Below, piece by piece: positions 44,135-55,344 of a DNA stretch of 63,082 nucleotides. The notes below the pieces were generated by a model. The model worked only from the letters and a program-made list of their open reading frames with translations. It was not told where the DNA came from and searched no databases. Every line of letters starts with the position of its first letter. Position 1 is the first letter of the stretch. Both the position numbers and the translations under genes were made by a program. The stretch comes from Nitrospirota bacterium. GTDB lineage: Bacteria > Nitrospirota > Thermodesulfovibrionia > UBA6902. Location: the NCBI GenBank assembly GCA_016214845.1, contig JACRMS010000011.1, forward strand, positions 1-63,082. The letters are read 5' to 3'.

Positions 44135-44746
44135 ATGAAAAAACCATGTTTATCAACAAACAATCACGAAAAAATTTCATCCAATCCAATCTATCTGCTT
44201 TTGCTGGCTGCGATATTCCTTGTCTTTGCAGCAATGACATCCATGTTAAATACATCATTTGCGCAAGCCGGGCCGATAGTCAGTATCTCAGAAGGTGATG
44301 AATGGCATTATTTTAAAGGAACGCAGAAGCCGCCGCGCGGCTGGAACAGAAACGGCTTTGATTACAGCAACTGGCAAAAAGGACCGTCAGGCTTTGGATA
44401 CGGCAAGACTTCCAACAAGACCAATCTTGGCGACATGCGGGGCAATTATTCCACTGTCTATGCACGCAGTGAGTTTGACATCAATAACATTTACGCAGTT
44501 GGCGGCATGACCCTGTCCTTGTTCTGTGACGGCGCATTTGTCGCATACCTTAATGGCATAGAGATCATCCGGAATGACTCAGGCCGCATGGCAGAGCAAT
44601 TTGATGTCAGCGGGTTTATACACGAATTATTACCGGGTAAAAACGTGTTGTCCGTCGAGTGCAGTAATGATGATATAAACAGCAATGATTTTTCTTTTAT
44701 TCCATACTTTAAAATTCTTGAGTCTCAGAAGGGGGGTATACAATGA
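44135..44746 (+). CDS. Exported beta-sandwich protein
   Basis: 203 residues. AAGGAGGG precedes the ATG. A long signal region (IYLLLLAAIFLVFAAMTSML...AQA) is followed by a domain with GDEWHYFKGTQKPPRGWNRNGFDYSNWQKGPSGFGYG, the opening seen in galactose-binding-like domains attached to large secreted proteins of environmental bacteria. It overlaps the giant phosphatase gene by 4 bases (ATGA), so the two are translationally coupled and may act together outside the cell. No catalytic residues are evident. Confidence 0.75.
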   Translation: MKKPCLSTNNHEKISSNPIYLLLLAAIFLVFAAMTSMLNTSFAQAGPIVSISEGDEWHYFKGTQKPPRGWNRNGFDYSNWQKGPSGFGYGKTSNKTNLGDMRGNYSTVYARSEFDINNIYAVGGMTLSLFCDGAFVAYLNGIEIIRNDSGRMAEQFDVSGFIHELLPGKNVLSVECSNDDINSNDFSFIPYFKILESQKGGIQ

Positions 44747-47700
44747 TTAACAAGAAGTTGTCAAAAATTAATCGGAATTGGACGCACAGGGCTTTGCGGT
44801 CTTCAATAAACATTCTGCTGATCTTGGCATTTTTTATTCTGATACCCGGCAGAGCAGATGTGTATGCTGGAAATGCAAAATACATTATTCTGATGGTTGG
44901 GGACGGCTGGGGGCCGAAGGCCATGGAGGCAACAAATAAATACACAGGCACAACCCCCCTTTATCAGAGCGACCCGAACTGGTCCAGGCATTGGGTGTCA
45001 ACATATCCTATCGGAGGCAGTTATGACACAAACCAGGCCTGGTCGAATTTTAATTATGTAATGACAGGCTACGGAGACAGTTCCGCCTGCGCGACTTCTC
45101 TCTATACCGGGTTCAAGACTGCAAACGGACGGGTTACTGTGTCTGCTGACGCCTCACAGGCATTTTTCTCACTCGGTGAGAGGGCAAAAGAGTTCACTAT
45201 GGCGTCAGGCGCCATAAGCACGGTCCCTATTTCACATGCAACGCCGGGCGGATGGGTTGCCCATAATGATGACCGAGGCAATACATTTGCCATAGCAGAC
45301 GAGGGACTTTTTGGAGACCCTAACACCACCGGCACTACTGCTACGGACTGGAAGTATGGTGGAGGTCACGGGCCATCGCCTGTGACAGACGTCCTCATCG
45401 GGACCACCGGCTCGACCTATGTCAGCAGTCAGATATTGACCAAACTGAGGGGCGAAAACGGGCAGGCCGGAAAGCATGTGCTGGTTGAAAGACAGAGCGG
45501 AGTAGATGCAGGAAATACCCTGATGGCTGCTGCCAACAATGTTAATACAACCAAGCTGACGGGCTTATTTGAACATACTTATCATAATGCGGACAATTCC
45601 GGTTATACCATCGAAAACCCGACCCTTTCCGAAAGCTCTCAAGCGGCATTAAAGGTATTAAGCAAAAATCCGAATGGGTTTGTGCTTATGATCGAAGGCG
45701 GCGCTATTGACTGGGCTGCCCATGCAAACAATCTGAATCAGTTGATCGGTGAAGAGAAAGACTTTGACGATGCTGTTCAGACCGTCATTGACTGGGTAGA
45801 CGATCCAACTAATGACAGCAACTGGAATAATACGCTGGTTATAATTACCGGTGATCACGATTGCGGCTACCTTACCGCCGGGAAAAATATATTTCCCGCG
45901 AACCCTTCAACACACGCAAATATTCCTCTTGGCACGGTCAACAACACAACGCTTGCCAAAGAAAAAATTGTTTCAGGCACCGGCGGGCGCCGTGCAAGCT
46001 GGGAGGACACTGACGGAGACAGTGTTATAGACGCGGGTGAAACTGTGTACTGGTACTGGCATTCCGGAGATCACACAAACTCCCTGATCCCTCTGTATAC
46101 ACGTGGCGCCGGCTCGGACCTTTTCGCAGTGTACGAAACAGGCAATGATACGGTACGCGGAGCTTACCTCGATGAAACAGCCGTGTTTAATGTGATGGAC
46201 AACTCCATCAAGAACCCGACCTGTACTCCAACCGGTTCTCTTGCCATAGCTCCCGACCAATCGCTCTATGGCAATCCCATAGACCTTACATCCATAGTTG
46301 CAGCAAGCGATGCCGCAAACCTGTCATTTTCGGTACGGTCCGATAATGGCTCCTGTACGGTGAACCCGAATGGGACATTTATAGATACTGAAAACTATTC
46401 AGGTACTATCACGCAGGGGACCGGCACCTTTACGGTTTCAACTTCCAAGGCTGGATTTTATGGGGCCAATGCCCTCCGGGCCAATCAGCCCGGTCCTATT
46501 CGCGCTAATTGCCCTGCCGTTGATCAGGGGAAGGAATATGAGGTTTACTTCTCTGAAACCGGGACTTACACAGTGTGGACGAGGAACTGGTCATTTGACC
46601 AGACCAGTGACTCAATATTTATAGGACTGGACGGCAACTGTTCCGGCATCATAAGCCAGGATGATTCTTCAGGAGCGACCTGGAACCAGTGGATATGGAC
46701 CAAGAAAGCCATGTCAGGAACAACCAATACCATTAATGTCACCACCCCCGGCCTCCACAAAATAAACATATGGATCCGCGAAGCCGATCACAGGATAGAC
46801 GGCCTTTATATAACGAAGGGGACAGAAACGCCCACTGACGCCTCGCATGGCGTTCAGATCAATCCGGCCAACTGCGTTTCAACTATCTTCACCGGCGATC
46901 AGGCGGCAGCGCAATCTTTAAATACGGCGGGATGGACAAATGGAATTAAACAATTTCAGGCATCCGGTGAAGATGTCAGATGCCTTGTCCCGATTACATC
47001 CGTAAGCGGTACGTTTACCTTTAACAGCACTGTTCCCGGCGCTGACTCTCTCCTTGTTTCAAACAACACTGCTATTGCTTCTGTTGATCCTATTGAGGGA
47101 GATGCGGGACTGGTAATGCAGCGCTTCAGGGTAGACAGTAATTCCGTGCAGAACGGGCAGGTTGTGCTTACCGCGCTTTCCCTGTCTGACGAAGGAACTG
47201 CTGCCGATATTACAGATGCAAAAGTATATATATCGACAACCAGTTCAGCTGCGCTTCCTCCCGACGCAGTCTTGATAGGGAGCACAGGCGTGTGGGACGG
47301 CACAGCCAGGATACTATCGCTCAATGGAGGGGCAACTGCGGACCGGACGGTCACAAGCGGAACTTCCAAGTATATTTACATCGTTTATGACACTACGCCC
47401 GGAGAGGCCGGTAATACGATCCAGTCCCGTGTTGCAACTGTCTTTGTTGCTTCGCCTGATTTAAGTGACGGGAATGCCGGCAGTTCAAATCTGCTCACTA
47501 TTGATCCCTGTAACAAGACAGGGGCCGTCGCGATAACATCCGGACAGACACTGAATGGAAGTCTTGTAGACCTCACATCAATTGTCACTGCAACTAATGC
47601 TGCAAATGTAATTTATACAGTGACGGAATATGGTTACTGTGACGTCAATCCAGGCGGCACGTTTTTCCAGGCAGAGAAATTTAATTCGACAATATCACAG

Positions 47701-50700
47701 GGTACAGGCTCATTTTCTTTCCTGAATGGTATATCAGGATTTTTTGGAGAGGGTTATCTCAGAAGTGTCAAGACCGGGACCCCCAGGGCCAGCTGTCCTG
47801 CAATTGACGAGGGGAAAGAGTACATATTCAATTTTCCTGTAGCAGGGCAATACAAGGTATGGATGAGGGGCTACACGGTAGACCCAGCCGGCACAGATGA
47901 CTCCGTGTTTTACGGGCTGGACGGCAATTGCATCGAAGTTTTAACCGAAACCGAGAACAAACCCAAAAATGCATGGGTATGGACAAATACATCGAACCGT
48001 ATTGGCGACCCTCCGGCTTATCCTCTTAACATTGCTTCACCCGGCATTCACACTGTCAATATATGGGTCCGTGAAAACGACCATGTATTAGATGGTATTT
48101 ATCTGACAACGGGTACTGAAACTCCAACAGACAGCCAGCATGGCATTGAGATGGACCCTACTTATTGTCCTAAGACACTCTTTTCAGGCAATGCAACTCA
48201 GGCGCAGACAGTAAATGCAACAAACTGGTCCAACGGCGTTAAAACCATTCAAGTGACCGCTGACGATGCTGTATGCGGTACCCATATGGTGCCTGTAAGC
48301 GGGACCTTTACCTTTGACAGGAACAATCGTCCCGTATCATCCATAACAGATCCGGTTGACGGAGCAACATTAACCAGCAGTTCTGCTGATCCTTATGTGA
48401 TTAGCGGTACAGCCAGTGATGATGAATCAGTAAATCATATAGAGGTCTCAACAGACGGAGGACAAACATGGCAGTTGGCAAACTGTCCTAATTGTGCCGG
48501 GGCAAGTGTGAACTGGACCTATAGCTGGACGCTTCCTGCCAACGGGACTTACGTCATAAAAAGCAAAGCCACAGACAATAGAGGCGTGGCAAGCCTACCG
48601 AGTCAAAGCGTTACAGTAACAGTATTCAGGGGCGGGCCTTCGATAACCTCTACTATTCCGGCAAATGGGACAACGGCAGTTGTGTCCAACGCCCCGGTAA
48701 CGATCATCTGGGACAGGGATGTCGACTGTTCAACAGTGACAAATCCCAATGTGACCATAAGCCCTGCCCCTACATCATGGAACAAGACCTCCTGCAGCGG
48801 GAGCCAGGCCGTATTTACGCCGGGCGGCCAGTCTGTATTGACCACCTATAACATAGCCATCACAACAGCAGTGAAGGACACTGCCGGCAACCCGATGGCG
48901 GCTAACTACCAATTCTCTTATACAACCGGTGAGCCTTCAGCTCCGGCTTCCGCAATAACTGGTCCGTTAAACGGCTCAAAGATCAACAGCAGCGCTCCCA
49001 ATCCATATACCGTGACCGGAACAGCCAATGACAATAACGCAGTTCAAAAAATAGAAGTATCAACAAACGAAGGAGGCACCTGGAACCTTGCAACATGCAG
49101 CGGATGCGGCACCGCAAGCGCGACCTGGACCTATGCCTGGACATTGCCTGCTGACGGCACGTATACGATACGCAGCCGCGCTACAGACACCTCAAACAAT
49201 GTTGAGACGCCTTCGGCGGGAAATACTGTAATTGTTGACAGGACCTCGCCTTCGGTAAGCAGCACCATACCGGCCAACGGATCAACGGGCGTGGCTGTTA
49301 ATGCAAGTATAGCCATCTCCTGGAATACCAATATAGACTGCGCGACTGTCAGCACTGCGACGGTAACATCCAACAGCCCTAACTGGACACGTTTATCATG
49401 CAATGGGAACCTGGCCATGTTCGGCGCCACAGGTCAAGCTGAATTTACGCTCTACAATGTAACCGTAACTACAGGTGTAAGAAATGCGGCAGGCATTTAC
49501 ATGAGCGACAACTATCAGTTCTCATACAGGACCAATAAAGTGCCTTCCCTGTCCATCCTCCAGCCGGACGGCGCCGGTGATTCATTAAAGGCAGGCAATC
49601 CTTTCAATGTAACATATACCCTCGATGATCCCGATCATGTTGTGACAGCGGCATTCTACTATGACACTGACAACACGGGATATAACGGCACGGCAATCGC
49701 CGGCGCATGCGCATCAGCCGCTGAAGGCGCAGGCATAACGTGTGCCTGGGACACAACAGGCATGAATTCTCCGGGAATGCCGCCCAAGACTTTTTATATC
49801 TACGGCATAACCAATGACGGGTTCGGGGACATCAGGAATTATTCGAGCGGGCCGGTCACCATTTATCCTCCAAATGAGCCACCGGTATTGTCGATCTCTG
49901 AACCAAACAGCAGTAATGATACCGTTGTTGCCGGTGATACGTATAACATTACATATGTACTTACGGACCCCAATATCGACGACACGGTGACGGCAGCTTT
50001 TTACTTTGATACTGACAACACAGGGTATGACGGCAATCCGGTCAGCGGCGCATGCGCTTCAGCCCCTGAAGGCACGAACGTGACCTGTCCATGGAACACG
50101 ACAGGGATGACTCCCGGCGCTTATTATGTCTATGGCATAACAGGTGACAGCGGCGGCACGGTCAAAGCGTATTCACCGGGACAAGTTACGATTGTCGCGA
50201 CCAACTCCCTTCCGGCAATTTCAGTCCTTCAGCCTGACGGTATAGATGATGCTATCAGACCAGGCGACCCTTACAATATTGTCTATACCCTCTCTGACAT
50301 TGATGAAACGGTAACGGCAAGGTTCTATTATGATGTTGATACGGATGACACTAACGGGATCGGAACACTCATAAACGAATGCTCCGCAGCTCCCGAAGGC
50401 ACGGGAGTAACATGTACATGGATCAATACCGCCGGCCTGACGCCCGGAATTTATTACATATACGGCAGGGTGCAAGACAGGACAGGAGCAATTGTGCATG
50501 TCTATTCAGGTCCGATAACAACAGAGGTGGTCCCGCCATCGGTCATTTCCACCGCTCCTGCAAATGGAGCAGCCGCGACAACGCTTAATGGCGCTGTGAC
50601 CATCAACTGGAACGAGGCGGTGAACTGTGCGGCCGTCAACGAAACAACTGTGACCATAAGTCCTGCCGCAGGCTGGACAAAGACCTCCTGCAGCGGAACA

Positions 50701-53700
50701 CAGGCAGTGTTTACCCCGGCCGGACAGGCTGAGGTGACCGCGTATACAATTACAGTGACCACGGCAGTCACAGACATCGCCGGCAATCATATGACTGCTG
50801 ATTATCTGTTCTCGTATACAACTGCAGATGTGACAGGTCCTTCCGTCACTTCCACTTCTCCATCTAACGGAACAGCAGGGACAGCGATAGACAGCGCGGT
50901 GACCATCAACTGGAATGAGTCGGTCAATTGTGCGGCCGTCAACGAAACGACCGTAACCATAAGTCCTGCCGCAGGCTGGACAAAGACCTCCTGCAGTGGA
51001 ACACAGGCAGTGTTTACTCCGGCCGGACAGGCTGATTCAACAGTCTATACGGTAAACGTCACTACTGCGGTGACTGATACCGCCGGCAATCCAATGTCTT
51101 CCGCGTATCAGTTCTCATATACCACGAATGTACCTCCGTCTTTGAGCATTTCAAAACCGGACGGAACAGAAGGGACCGTGACAACAGGCGATTCGTTCAA
51201 TATCACCTACACTCTCAGCGATCCTGATAATACTGTGACCGCTGTGTTCTACTATGACACTGATAAATCGGGCTTTAATGGTACTGCAATTGCAGGGGCC
51301 TGCGCCCTTGCTGCTGAAGGTTCGAACATTTCATGCGCATGGAATACTGCCGGTATGCAGCCTGGCAGCTACTATATTTACGGCATCACAGGCGATGGAA
51401 GCGGAAGCGGTTCTTGTGCTACCCGTACATGGACCGGACTCGGCATCGATAATCTTGCGTCAAATGCTCAGAACTGGTCAGGCAATACAGTTCCTCAGAA
51501 TTGGGACAATGTGATCTTTGACGGCACTTCCGTAGAGAATTGCGATTGGGACATTAACGCATCGCTTTCATCATTAAGCCTCAATTCAGGATATTCCGGC
51601 ACGGTGTCCGTTAATTCCATTCTGTTAATTAGTGGAGATTTAATTGTCTCTGACGGAATTCTAATACAAAATGAAAATATTACAGTCGGCAGCGGCGGCG
51701 GAAGTTGCAGCGGCGGCAGCCAGGTCGGTGCATACTCACCGGGGCATATAACAATCAACAATGCAGGAATAACAGTTACTCCTGCAAGCGGGCTGGTGAC
51801 TACGGAAGCAGGAGGCACAGATACTTTTACAGTAAAGCTCAACAGCCAGCCTTCATCTGACGTAACGGTTGCACTGAGCAGTTCAGACACGACAGAAGGG
51901 ACAGTATCGCCGTCAAGCCTGACATTTACAACCGCGAACTGGAACCTGCCTCAGACAGTGACTGTAACCGGAGTTAACGATTTCATAATAGACGGCAGCA
52001 TTGCCTATACCATAGTGACGGCAGCGGCAACGAGCACGGATATCAATTACAACGGACTGGTTGCGCCGGACGTATCGGTAACAAACACAGACAATGATGT
52101 TGCAGGTATTACAGTAAATCCGACAAACGGACTGTCGACAACAGAGGCAGGCGGCACAGCGACATTCACGGTAGTGTTAAACAACCAGCCGACAGCGGAT
52201 GTAACGATCGGCCTGAGCATTTCAGACACGACAGAAGGGACAGTATCGCCGTCAAGCCTGACATTTACTCCGGCAAACTGGAATATTTCCCAGACGGCGA
52301 CCATAACCGGAGTAGATGATTCAGCGCAGGATGGCGAAAAAGCATACACCATAATGACGGCAGCGGCAACGAGCGCTGATGTTAATTTTAACGGGGTGGA
52401 TGCTTCGGATGTGTCTGTAACAAACACGGACAATGATGTTGCAGGCATAACAGTAAATCCGACATCGGGACTTTCGACAACAGAGGCAGGCGGCACAGCG
52501 ACATTCACAGTAGTACTTAACACCCAGCCTTCATCTGACGTAACAATTGCCCTGAGCAGCTCAGACGAAAGCGAAGGCGCTGCATCACCGCCCCTTACGT
52601 TTACTTCAGAAAACTGGAATCTGCCTCAGACCGTGACTGTTACAGGTGAAGACGATTTCATAATAGACGGCAGCGTTGCCTACACCATTGTTACAGCAGC
52701 GGCAACAAGCGCGGACATTAATTACAACGGGCTGGATGCGCCTGACGCCTCGGTAACAAACACAGACAACGATGTTGCAGGTATTACAGTAAATCCGACA
52801 TCGGGACTTTCGACAACAGAGGCAGGCGGCACAGCGACATTCACAGTAGTACTTAACACCCAGCCTTCATCTGACGTAACGGTTGCACTGAGCAGTTCAG
52901 ACACGACAGAAGGGACAGTATCGCCGTCAAGTCTGACATTTACAACCGCGAACTGGAACCTGCCTCAGACAGTGACTGTAACCGGAGTTAACGATTTCAT
53001 AATAGACGGCAGCATTGCCTACACCATAGTGACGGCAGCGGCAACGAGCACGGATATCAATTACAACGGACTGGTTGCGCCGGACGTATCGGTAACAAAC
53101 ACAGACAACGATGTTGCAGGTATAACAGTAAATCCGACTGCGGGATTGTCGACCACAGAGGCAGGCGGCACAGCGGCATTCACGGTAGTGTTAAACAACC
53201 AGCCGACAGCGGATGTAACGATCGGCCTGAGCAGTTCAGACACGACAGAAGGGACAGTATCGCCGTCAAGCCTGACATTTACAACCGCGAACTGGGACCT
53301 CCCTCAGACAGTGACTGTAACCGGGGTTAACGATATCACTATTGACGGCAACATTACATTCACTATAGAGACTTCAGCGGCCACAAGCCCGGACCTGAAT
53401 TACAACGGGATAGATGCTGATAATGTTTCCGTAACGAATAGCGACAATGATGCAGCCGGCATGACGATCACACCGTTGTCAGGACTAACTACCACGGAGG
53501 CCGGCGGGATTGCCATCTTCACCGTTAAACTGAATACTCCACCCACGGCAAGTGTAACTATCGCGCTGAGCAGTTCAAACACGGCAGAGGGCACGATCAA
53601 TAAAACGAGTCTCACGTTTACTACATCGAACTGGAACACCCAGCAGGCAGTTACTATAACCGGAGTAAATGATCCAATAGATGACGGTAACGTTGCCTAC

Positions 53701-55344
53701 TCGATAGTTACAGCGGCCGCAACCAGCGATGATATTAATTACAACGGTGTGGATGCCGCGGATGTATCGGTTACCAACACCGACAATGACACAGCAGGCA
53801 TCATAGTGACCCCGGCCAGCGGATTGGTTACATCAGAAGGAGGCCTGACAGCGACCTTTAGCGTCGTGCTCAACAGCCAGCCTACTGCGGATGTAACGAT
53901 TGCGCTGAGCAGTTCAAACACTGCAGAGGGCAATGCATCCCCTGCAGTCCTGACGTTTACTTCAGCTAACTGGAATACAGCACAAACAGTGACGGTGACG
54001 GGAGCGAACGATGACGTACAGGATGGAAACGTAGCTTACACAATTATCACAGGAGCAGCCGCAAGCCCGGATAGCAATTACAACGGAAGGGCCGTATCTG
54101 ATGTTAGCGTGACGAACACTGACAATGACGTGGCTGGAGTAACAGTCAGCCCGGCCAGCGGATTGACAACAACGGAGGCAGGCGGCACAGCGACCTTTAC
54201 TGTAAGGCTTAACACACGGCCGACAGCAAGTGTAACTATCGCGCTGAGCAGCACAAACACTAACGAAGGAACGGTATCACCTTCAAGCCTGACATTTACC
54301 TCTGTGAACTGGAGCGGTGAACAGACGGTGACCGTAACAGGGGTGAATGATTTTGCGATAGACGGTAATGCAACTTTCACAATCATTACAGGAGCCGCGG
54401 CAAGCTCTGATGTTAATTACAGCGCAATGGCTGTCTCAGACGTGAGCGCAACCAATATGGACAATGACGCGGCCGGAGTGACTGTTACCCCGACCAGCGG
54501 GCTGACGACAACAGAGTCAGGAGGCACAGCGACATTTACTGTAGTCTTAAACGCCATACCGGCAGCGGAGGTGACGATCGGCTTGAACAGTTCAGACTCA
54601 ACAGAAGGGACAGTATCGCCTTCAAGCCTGACATTTACCTCCGCAAACTGGAACGTTGCCCAGGCAGTGACAGTGACCGGGGTGGACGATTCAGCATATG
54701 ATAATGATGTCTCTTATGTCATACAGACTGCGGCGGCATCAAGTACAGACCCGCTCTACAGCGGGGTAGATGCTTCGGATGTGTCAGTAACGAATGTGAA
54801 CAATGATGTGCCCGGCATAACAGTAACGCCGACGAGCGGCCTGACGACAACAGAGGCAGGCGGCGCAGCGACCTTTACTGTAGTGCTTAACAGCCAGCCG
54901 TCTTCGGATGTAACTGTCGGCCTCAGCAGCAGCAATACTTTAGAGGGGAATGTATCTCCTGCAAGCCTGACATTCACATCAGCGAACTGGAGTACACCGC
55001 AGCTTGTGACCGTCACTGGCGCAAACGATGATGTTGCTGATGGCAACATTCAGTACACCATAGTAATCGCACAGGCCGTAAGCACGGACGGCTATTACAA
55101 TGTCATAAATCCTGATGACGTGAGTGTAACTAACACCAACGATGATGTGGCAGGGATAGTAGTAACGCCGACGAGCGGCCTGACGACAACAGAGGCAGGC
55201 GGCACTTCGACATTTACGGTAGTAATGAACAGTCAACCAACAACGGATGTGACGATTGCCCTGAGCAGTTCCGACACTACCGAAGGTAATGTGTCACCTG
55301 TGGGCCTTACGTTTACTTCATGTCTCAGATGTATCGGTAACTAA
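44743..55344 (+). CDS. Giant secreted alkaline phosphatase with Ig-like and Calx-beta-like repeats (frame broken near its 3' end)
   Basis: 3533 residues to the stop. A signal peptide (residues 20-42) leads into an alkaline phosphatase domain: metal ligand D54 in LMVGDGWG, D112 and nucleophile S113 in GDSSACATSLYTG, EGGAIDWAAHANN, TGDHDCGY and SGDHTN. Two CBM6/35-like modules follow (about 46384-46890 and 47655-48165), then Big_5 and other Ig-like modules, a QPDG-type module seen four times, and an insert (51411-51720). From 51763 come 113-residue repeats ending in SVTNTDND, Calx-beta-like. The frame ends at TFTSCLRCIGN* where a repeat is cut short; the natural protein continues in the next two segments. 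It is probably a surface or released enzyme that frees phosphate. Confidence 0.85.
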   Translation: MINKKLSKINRNWTHRALRSSINILLILAFFILIPGRADVYAGNAKYIILMVGDGWGPKAMEATNKYTGTTPLYQSDPNWSRHWVSTYPIGGSYDTNQAWSNFNYVMTGYGDSSACATSLYTGFKTANGRVTVSADASQAFFSLGERAKEFTMASGAISTVPISHATPGGWVAHNDDRGNTFAIADEGLFGDPNTTGTTATDWKYGGGHGPSPVTDVLIGTTGSTYVSSQILTKLRGENGQAGKHVLVERQSGVDAGNTLMAAANNVNTTKLTGLFEHTYHNADNSGYTIENPTLSESSQAALKVLSKNPNGFVLMIEGGAIDWAAHANNLNQLIGEEKDFDDAVQTVIDWVDDPTNDSNWNNTLVIITGDHDCGYLTAGKNIFPANPSTHANIPLGTVNNTTLAKEKIVSGTGGRRASWEDTDGDSVIDAGETVYWYWHSGDHTNSLIPLYTRGAGSDLFAVYETGNDTVRGAYLDETAVFNVMDNSIKNPTCTPTGSLAIAPDQSLYGNPIDLTSIVAASDAANLSFSVRSDNGSCTVNPNGTFIDTENYSGTITQGTGTFTVSTSKAGFYGANALRANQPGPIRANCPAVDQGKEYEVYFSETGTYTVWTRNWSFDQTSDSIFIGLDGNCSGIISQDDSSGATWNQWIWTKKAMSGTTNTINVTTPGLHKINIWIREADHRIDGLYITKGTETPTDASHGVQINPANCVSTIFTGDQAAAQSLNTAGWTNGIKQFQASGEDVRCLVPITSVSGTFTFNSTVPGADSLLVSNNTAIASVDPIEGDAGLVMQRFRVDSNSVQNGQVVLTALSLSDEGTAADITDAKVYISTTSSAALPPDAVLIGSTGVWDGTARILSLNGGATADRTVTSGTSKYIYIVYDTTPGEAGNTIQSRVATVFVASPDLSDGNAGSSNLLTIDPCNKTGAVAITSGQTLNGSLVDLTSIVTATNAANVIYTVTEYGYCDVNPGGTFFQAEKFNSTISQGTGSFSFLNGISGFFGEGYLRSVKTGTPRASCPAIDEGKEYIFNFPVAGQYKVWMRGYTVDPAGTDDSVFYGLDGNCIEVLTETENKPKNAWVWTNTSNRIGDPPAYPLNIASPGIHTVNIWVRENDHVLDGIYLTTGTETPTDSQHGIEMDPTYCPKTLFSGNATQAQTVNATNWSNGVKTIQVTADDAVCGTHMVPVSGTFTFDRNNRPVSSITDPVDGATLTSSSADPYVISGTASDDESVNHIEVSTDGGQTWQLANCPNCAGASVNWTYSWTLPANGTYVIKSKATDNRGVASLPSQSVTVTVFRGGPSITSTIPANGTTAVVSNAPVTIIWDRDVDCSTVTNPNVTISPAPTSWNKTSCSGSQAVFTPGGQSVLTTYNIAITTAVKDTAGNPMAANYQFSYTTGEPSAPASAITGPLNGSKINSSAPNPYTVTGTANDNNAVQKIEVSTNEGGTWNLATCSGCGTASATWTYAWTLPADGTYTIRSRATDTSNNVETPSAGNTVIVDRTSPSVSSTIPANGSTGVAVNASIAISWNTNIDCATVSTATVTSNSPNWTRLSCNGNLAMFGATGQAEFTLYNVTVTTGVRNAAGIYMSDNYQFSYRTNKVPSLSILQPDGAGDSLKAGNPFNVTYTLDDPDHVVTAAFYYDTDNTGYNGTAIAGACASAAEGAGITCAWDTTGMNSPGMPPKTFYIYGITNDGFGDIRNYSSGPVTIYPPNEPPVLSISEPNSSNDTVVAGDTYNITYVLTDPNIDDTVTAAFYFDTDNTGYDGNPVSGACASAPEGTNVTCPWNTTGMTPGAYYVYGITGDSGGTVKAYSPGQVTIVATNSLPAISVLQPDGIDDAIRPGDPYNIVYTLSDIDETVTARFYYDVDTDDTNGIGTLINECSAAPEGTGVTCTWINTAGLTPGIYYIYGRVQDRTGAIVHVYSGPITTEVVPPSVISTAPANGAAATTLNGAVTINWNEAVNCAAVNETTVTISPAAGWTKTSCSGTQAVFTPAGQAEVTAYTITVTTAVTDIAGNHMTADYLFSYTTADVTGPSVTSTSPSNGTAGTAIDSAVTINWNESVNCAAVNETTVTISPAAGWTKTSCSGTQAVFTPAGQADSTVYTVNVTTAVTDTAGNPMSSAYQFSYTTNVPPSLSISKPDGTEGTVTTGDSFNITYTLSDPDNTVTAVFYYDTDKSGFNGTAIAGACALAAEGSNISCAWNTAGMQPGSYYIYGITGDGSGSGSCATRTWTGLGIDNLASNAQNWSGNTVPQNWDNVIFDGTSVENCDWDINASLSSLSLNSGYSGTVSVNSILLISGDLIVSDGILIQNENITVGSGGGSCSGGSQVGAYSPGHITINNAGITVTPASGLVTTEAGGTDTFTVKLNSQPSSDVTVALSSSDTTEGTVSPSSLTFTTANWNLPQTVTVTGVNDFIIDGSIAYTIVTAAATSTDINYNGLVAPDVSVTNTDNDVAGITVNPTNGLSTTEAGGTATFTVVLNNQPTADVTIGLSISDTTEGTVSPSSLTFTPANWNISQTATITGVDDSAQDGEKAYTIMTAAATSADVNFNGVDASDVSVTNTDNDVAGITVNPTSGLSTTEAGGTATFTVVLNTQPSSDVTIALSSSDESEGAASPPLTFTSENWNLPQTVTVTGEDDFIIDGSVAYTIVTAAATSADINYNGLDAPDASVTNTDNDVAGITVNPTSGLSTTEAGGTATFTVVLNTQPSSDVTVALSSSDTTEGTVSPSSLTFTTANWNLPQTVTVTGVNDFIIDGSIAYTIVTAAATSTDINYNGLVAPDVSVTNTDNDVAGITVNPTAGLSTTEAGGTAAFTVVLNNQPTADVTIGLSSSDTTEGTVSPSSLTFTTANWDLPQTVTVTGVNDITIDGNITFTIETSAATSPDLNYNGIDADNVSVTNSDNDAAGMTITPLSGLTTTEAGGIAIFTVKLNTPPTASVTIALSSSNTAEGTINKTSLTFTTSNWNTQQAVTITGVNDPIDDGNVAYSIVTAAATSDDINYNGVDAADVSVTNTDNDTAGIIVTPASGLVTSEGGLTATFSVVLNSQPTADVTIALSSSNTAEGNASPAVLTFTSANWNTAQTVTVTGANDDVQDGNVAYTIITGAAASPDSNYNGRAVSDVSVTNTDNDVAGVTVSPASGLTTTEAGGTATFTVRLNTRPTASVTIALSSTNTNEGTVSPSSLTFTSVNWSGEQTVTVTGVNDFAIDGNATFTIITGAAASSDVNYSAMAVSDVSATNMDNDAAGVTVTPTSGLTTTESGGTATFTVVLNAIPAAEVTIGLNSSDSTEGTVSPSSLTFTSANWNVAQAVTVTGVDDSAYDNDVSYVIQTAAASSTDPLYSGVDASDVSVTNVNNDVPGITVTPTSGLTTTEAGGAATFTVVLNSQPSSDVTVGLSSSNTLEGNVSPASLTFTSANWSTPQLVTVTGANDDVADGNIQYTIVIAQAVSTDGYYNVINPDDVSVTNTNDDVAGIVVTPTSGLTTTEAGGTSTFTVVMNSQPTTDVTIALSSSDTTEGNVSPVGLTFTSCLRCIGN
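51411..51720 (+). other. Domain inserted within a repeat module of the giant phosphatase
   Basis: The fourth QPDG-type module runs to YYIYGITGDGSGSG and resumes with GSQVGAYSPGHITI. Between them stand about 100 residues (RTWTGLGIDNLASNAQNWSG, VPQNWDNVIFDG..., repeated SL/IL turns) resembling a beta-helix start, flanked by Gly-Ser-rich linkers. Confidence 0.6.
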
